From Mesorhizobium ventifaucium (lineage in GTDB: Bacteria; Pseudomonadota; Alphaproteobacteria; Rhizobiales; Rhizobiaceae): DNA of 64,000 nucleotides. Below, piece by piece: positions 62,968 through 64,000 of this stretch (position 1 is its first letter; every line of letters starts with the position of its first letter). The position numbers and the translations under genes were made by a program. Below the pieces are notes generated by a model. The model searched no databases. It saw nothing but the letters and a program-made list of their open reading frames with translations, and was not told the origin of the DNA. The stretch covers positions 1 through 64,000 of the forward strand of contig NZ_CAKXZS010000030.1 in NCBI RefSeq assembly GCF_935822925.1, in the 5' to 3' direction.

Positions 62968-63348
62968 ATGAACGAGACGACGAGGGAAAAAGTCTATTCG
63001 GAAGCTGAGATTGCCGACCGGCTCGAGAAGGAGCTGCCGAAATGGCACTACGAGAACGGCTGGATCCGGCGCAAATACAAGACCCACAGCTGGAAATCGA
63101 CACTGATGGTCATCAACACGGTCGGCCATCTCGCAGAGGCGGCATGGCACCATCCCGACATCACGGCGTCCTATGCCTGGGTCGAGGTGCGCCTGATGAA
63201 CCACGCAGCCAAGGGCATCACCGACAAGGACTTCGAACTGGCCAAAAAGATCGAGGAAGTCGTCCAGTGGCAGCCGGCCAGGGAAGGCGGCGCGCTGGAA
63301 GGCACTCCGCCGACCGATCAGCGCTTCGCTTACATCAAATATGATTAA
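62968..63348 (+). CDS. Pterin-4a-carbinolamine dehydratase-like protein
   Basis: A 126-residue protein of the PCD/DCoH fold: LEKELPKWHYENGWIRRKYK, WKSTLMVINTVGHLAEAAWHHP and the short HHPD-type motif. PCD proteins dehydrate 4a-hydroxytetrahydropterins; in C1 clusters a homologue may act on H4MPT-related pterins. Start 62968 has GGAGG upstream; a longer frame to 62902 adds unlikely residues. 130 bases before fhcB, same direction. Confidence 0.87.
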   Translation: MNETTREKVYSEAEIADRLEKELPKWHYENGWIRRKYKTHSWKSTLMVINTVGHLAEAAWHHPDITASYAWVEVRLMNHAAKGITDKDFELAKKIEEVVQWQPAREGGALEGTPPTDQRFAYIKYD

Positions 63349-63478
63349 GCGCGGTCGGAATTTGTTGATGGCGCCAGAAAACATTCGCTAAAACATTGAC
63401 TAATCTGCTGACAGGCGGGGTTCACGACCAATCCAGTTTCGTCTAGGATCGGGCCGGCACCAGAAAGTAGCGTAATGA

Positions 63479-64000
63479 ATGGCGGTTGCTTGGATCGGCA
63501 ACCGGGAAACGCTGGTCGAGCGCGCGGCTGCACATGCCGCCGCGCTGTTGGGGTCAAGCCGGTGCCCGGTTTTCAGCCTGGATACGGATATACACGGCAC
63601 CAGGGCGGCGATCGCGCTGGCTGAGCGGGTTGGCGCGGCATACGATCATGCCGATGGCGCGGCAGTTTCCCGGGAGGCCGCGCTTTTTACCGACAAAGGC
63701 GCGATGACCGTTGCGCCCGGCGAGGCGCGCCGGCGCGCCGATGTCGTGGTGGTCGTCGGCGAACTCCCGCAGATCCATCATCAATTTGTCGGCGAACTCT
63801 CAGCCACGGTTCCCGATCTCTCGACCCCCGATCTCTCAGCCAGGAATCAACGCGAAATCTTTCTTATCGGGTCGAACGAAATGTCTGCACCGCGATTGAG
63901 CAACGGGCGGATTGCGACGCTCCTGTCCTGCGGCGAGGCAAGCCTCGGCGCGACGCTGGCGGCGCTGAGGGCGCAGTGGAGGGGGCGCCAGACATCGCGG
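63479..64000 (+). CDS. fhcB: Formylmethanofuran dehydrogenase subunit B, FhcB (5' part)
   Basis: The first 174 codons of a protein that continues past the right edge. It opens MAVAWIGNRETLVERAAAHA and has PVFSLDTDIHGTRAAIALAE and RRADVVVVVGELPQIHHQF, the layout of FwdB/FhcB, the molybdopterin-type subunit of the formyltransferase/hydrolase complex that converts formyl-H4MPT to formate. The ATG at 63479 overlaps an out-of-frame ATG at 63475. A 15-base duplication at 63812-63841 adds five residues (PDLST then PDLSA). Family call is moderate because the active-site part lies outside the window. Confidence 0.72.
   Translation, partial: MAVAWIGNRETLVERAAAHAAALLGSSRCPVFSLDTDIHGTRAAIALAERVGAAYDHADGAAVSREAALFTDKGAMTVAPGEARRRADVVVVVGELPQIHHQFVGELSATVPDLSTPDLSARNQREIFLIGSNEMSAPRLSNGRIATLLSCGEASLGATLAALRAQWRGRQTSR

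Overview
The window looks like the chromosome of an alphaproteobacterium of the Hyphomicrobiales (Mesorhizobium-like; inferred from the GC-rich coding style, the red-type RuBisCO operon with cbbX, and the intergenic repeats). Its theme is one-carbon growth. In one stretch it holds PQQ synthesis (pqqABCDE), a lanthanide-type methanol dehydrogenase (xoxF with xoxG and xoxJ), a ten-gene Calvin-cycle operon with its LysR regulator, and a large part of the tetrahydromethanopterin (H4MPT) pathway: fae, mtdB, mch, cofactor-synthesis genes, and the start of the formyltransferase/hydrolase complex gene fhcB at the right edge. This fits an organism that oxidises methanol to formaldehyde in the periplasm, formaldehyde to formate through H4MPT, and refixes CO2 with RuBisCO.

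Layout. 1-2.7 kb: an antitoxin with a broken RES toxin, then GFA and SRPBCC proteins. 2.8-17.1 kb: folP, pqqEDCBA, the xoxFGJ block with a CxxxCW rhodanese-like protein, a small exported protein, then a likely operon (read leftwards) of a small Cys protein, an ABC importer (binding protein, permease, ATPase), a metallo-hydrolase and a SoxYZ-like carrier. 17.1-18.3 kb: a 180-bp inverted-repeat element, a soluble cytochrome c and tandem hairpins. 18.3-29.4 kb: cbbFPTALSX-rpe-thioredoxin-gph, with cbbR divergent. 29.5-33.7 kb: accessory genes around a TetR regulator with unusually long operators, and a frameshifted beta-ketoacyl synthase. 33.9-39.4 kb: the PQQ-linked ABC export module. 39.6-44.0 kb: first half of the H4MPT/methanofuran synthesis genes, opening with a three-domain fusion (MfnB-like, FolB-like, kinase). 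44-54.2 kb: a decayed accessory island with gene fragments, IS110 and IS1182 remnants, a DUF4062 protein and a Crp/Fnr regulator. 54.2-64 kb: second half of the H4MPT locus.

How the genes work together. XoxF with PQQ (matured by PqqA-E) passes electrons to XoxG and possibly the 17.8-kb cytochrome. Fae condenses formaldehyde with H4MPT, MtdB and Mch carry it to the formyl-precursor level, and FhcB belongs to the complex that releases formate. MptG, the MfnB-FolB-kinase fusion, the flavoprotein, the DHPS-like protein, two ATP-grasp ligases and the MfnF-like, CitG-like and HisA-like proteins are the probable builders of H4MPT and methanofuran-like cofactors. The cbb operon recovers CO2.

The least ordinary observations are: the triple-domain fusion; two loci sharing a CRP-like palindrome placed near -41 from a putative -10, one of them beside a Crp/Fnr gene; a degraded tetR copy whose operator now faces another gene; a three-member family of about 65-residue Cys/Trp proteins; and many short tandem duplications (12-23 bp) that stay in frame inside genes. 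Several accessory genes carry single-base frameshifts, while the core C1 genes look intact. No rRNA, tRNA or CRISPR array was seen. Names rest on recognised motifs and remembered family features, not on database searches.
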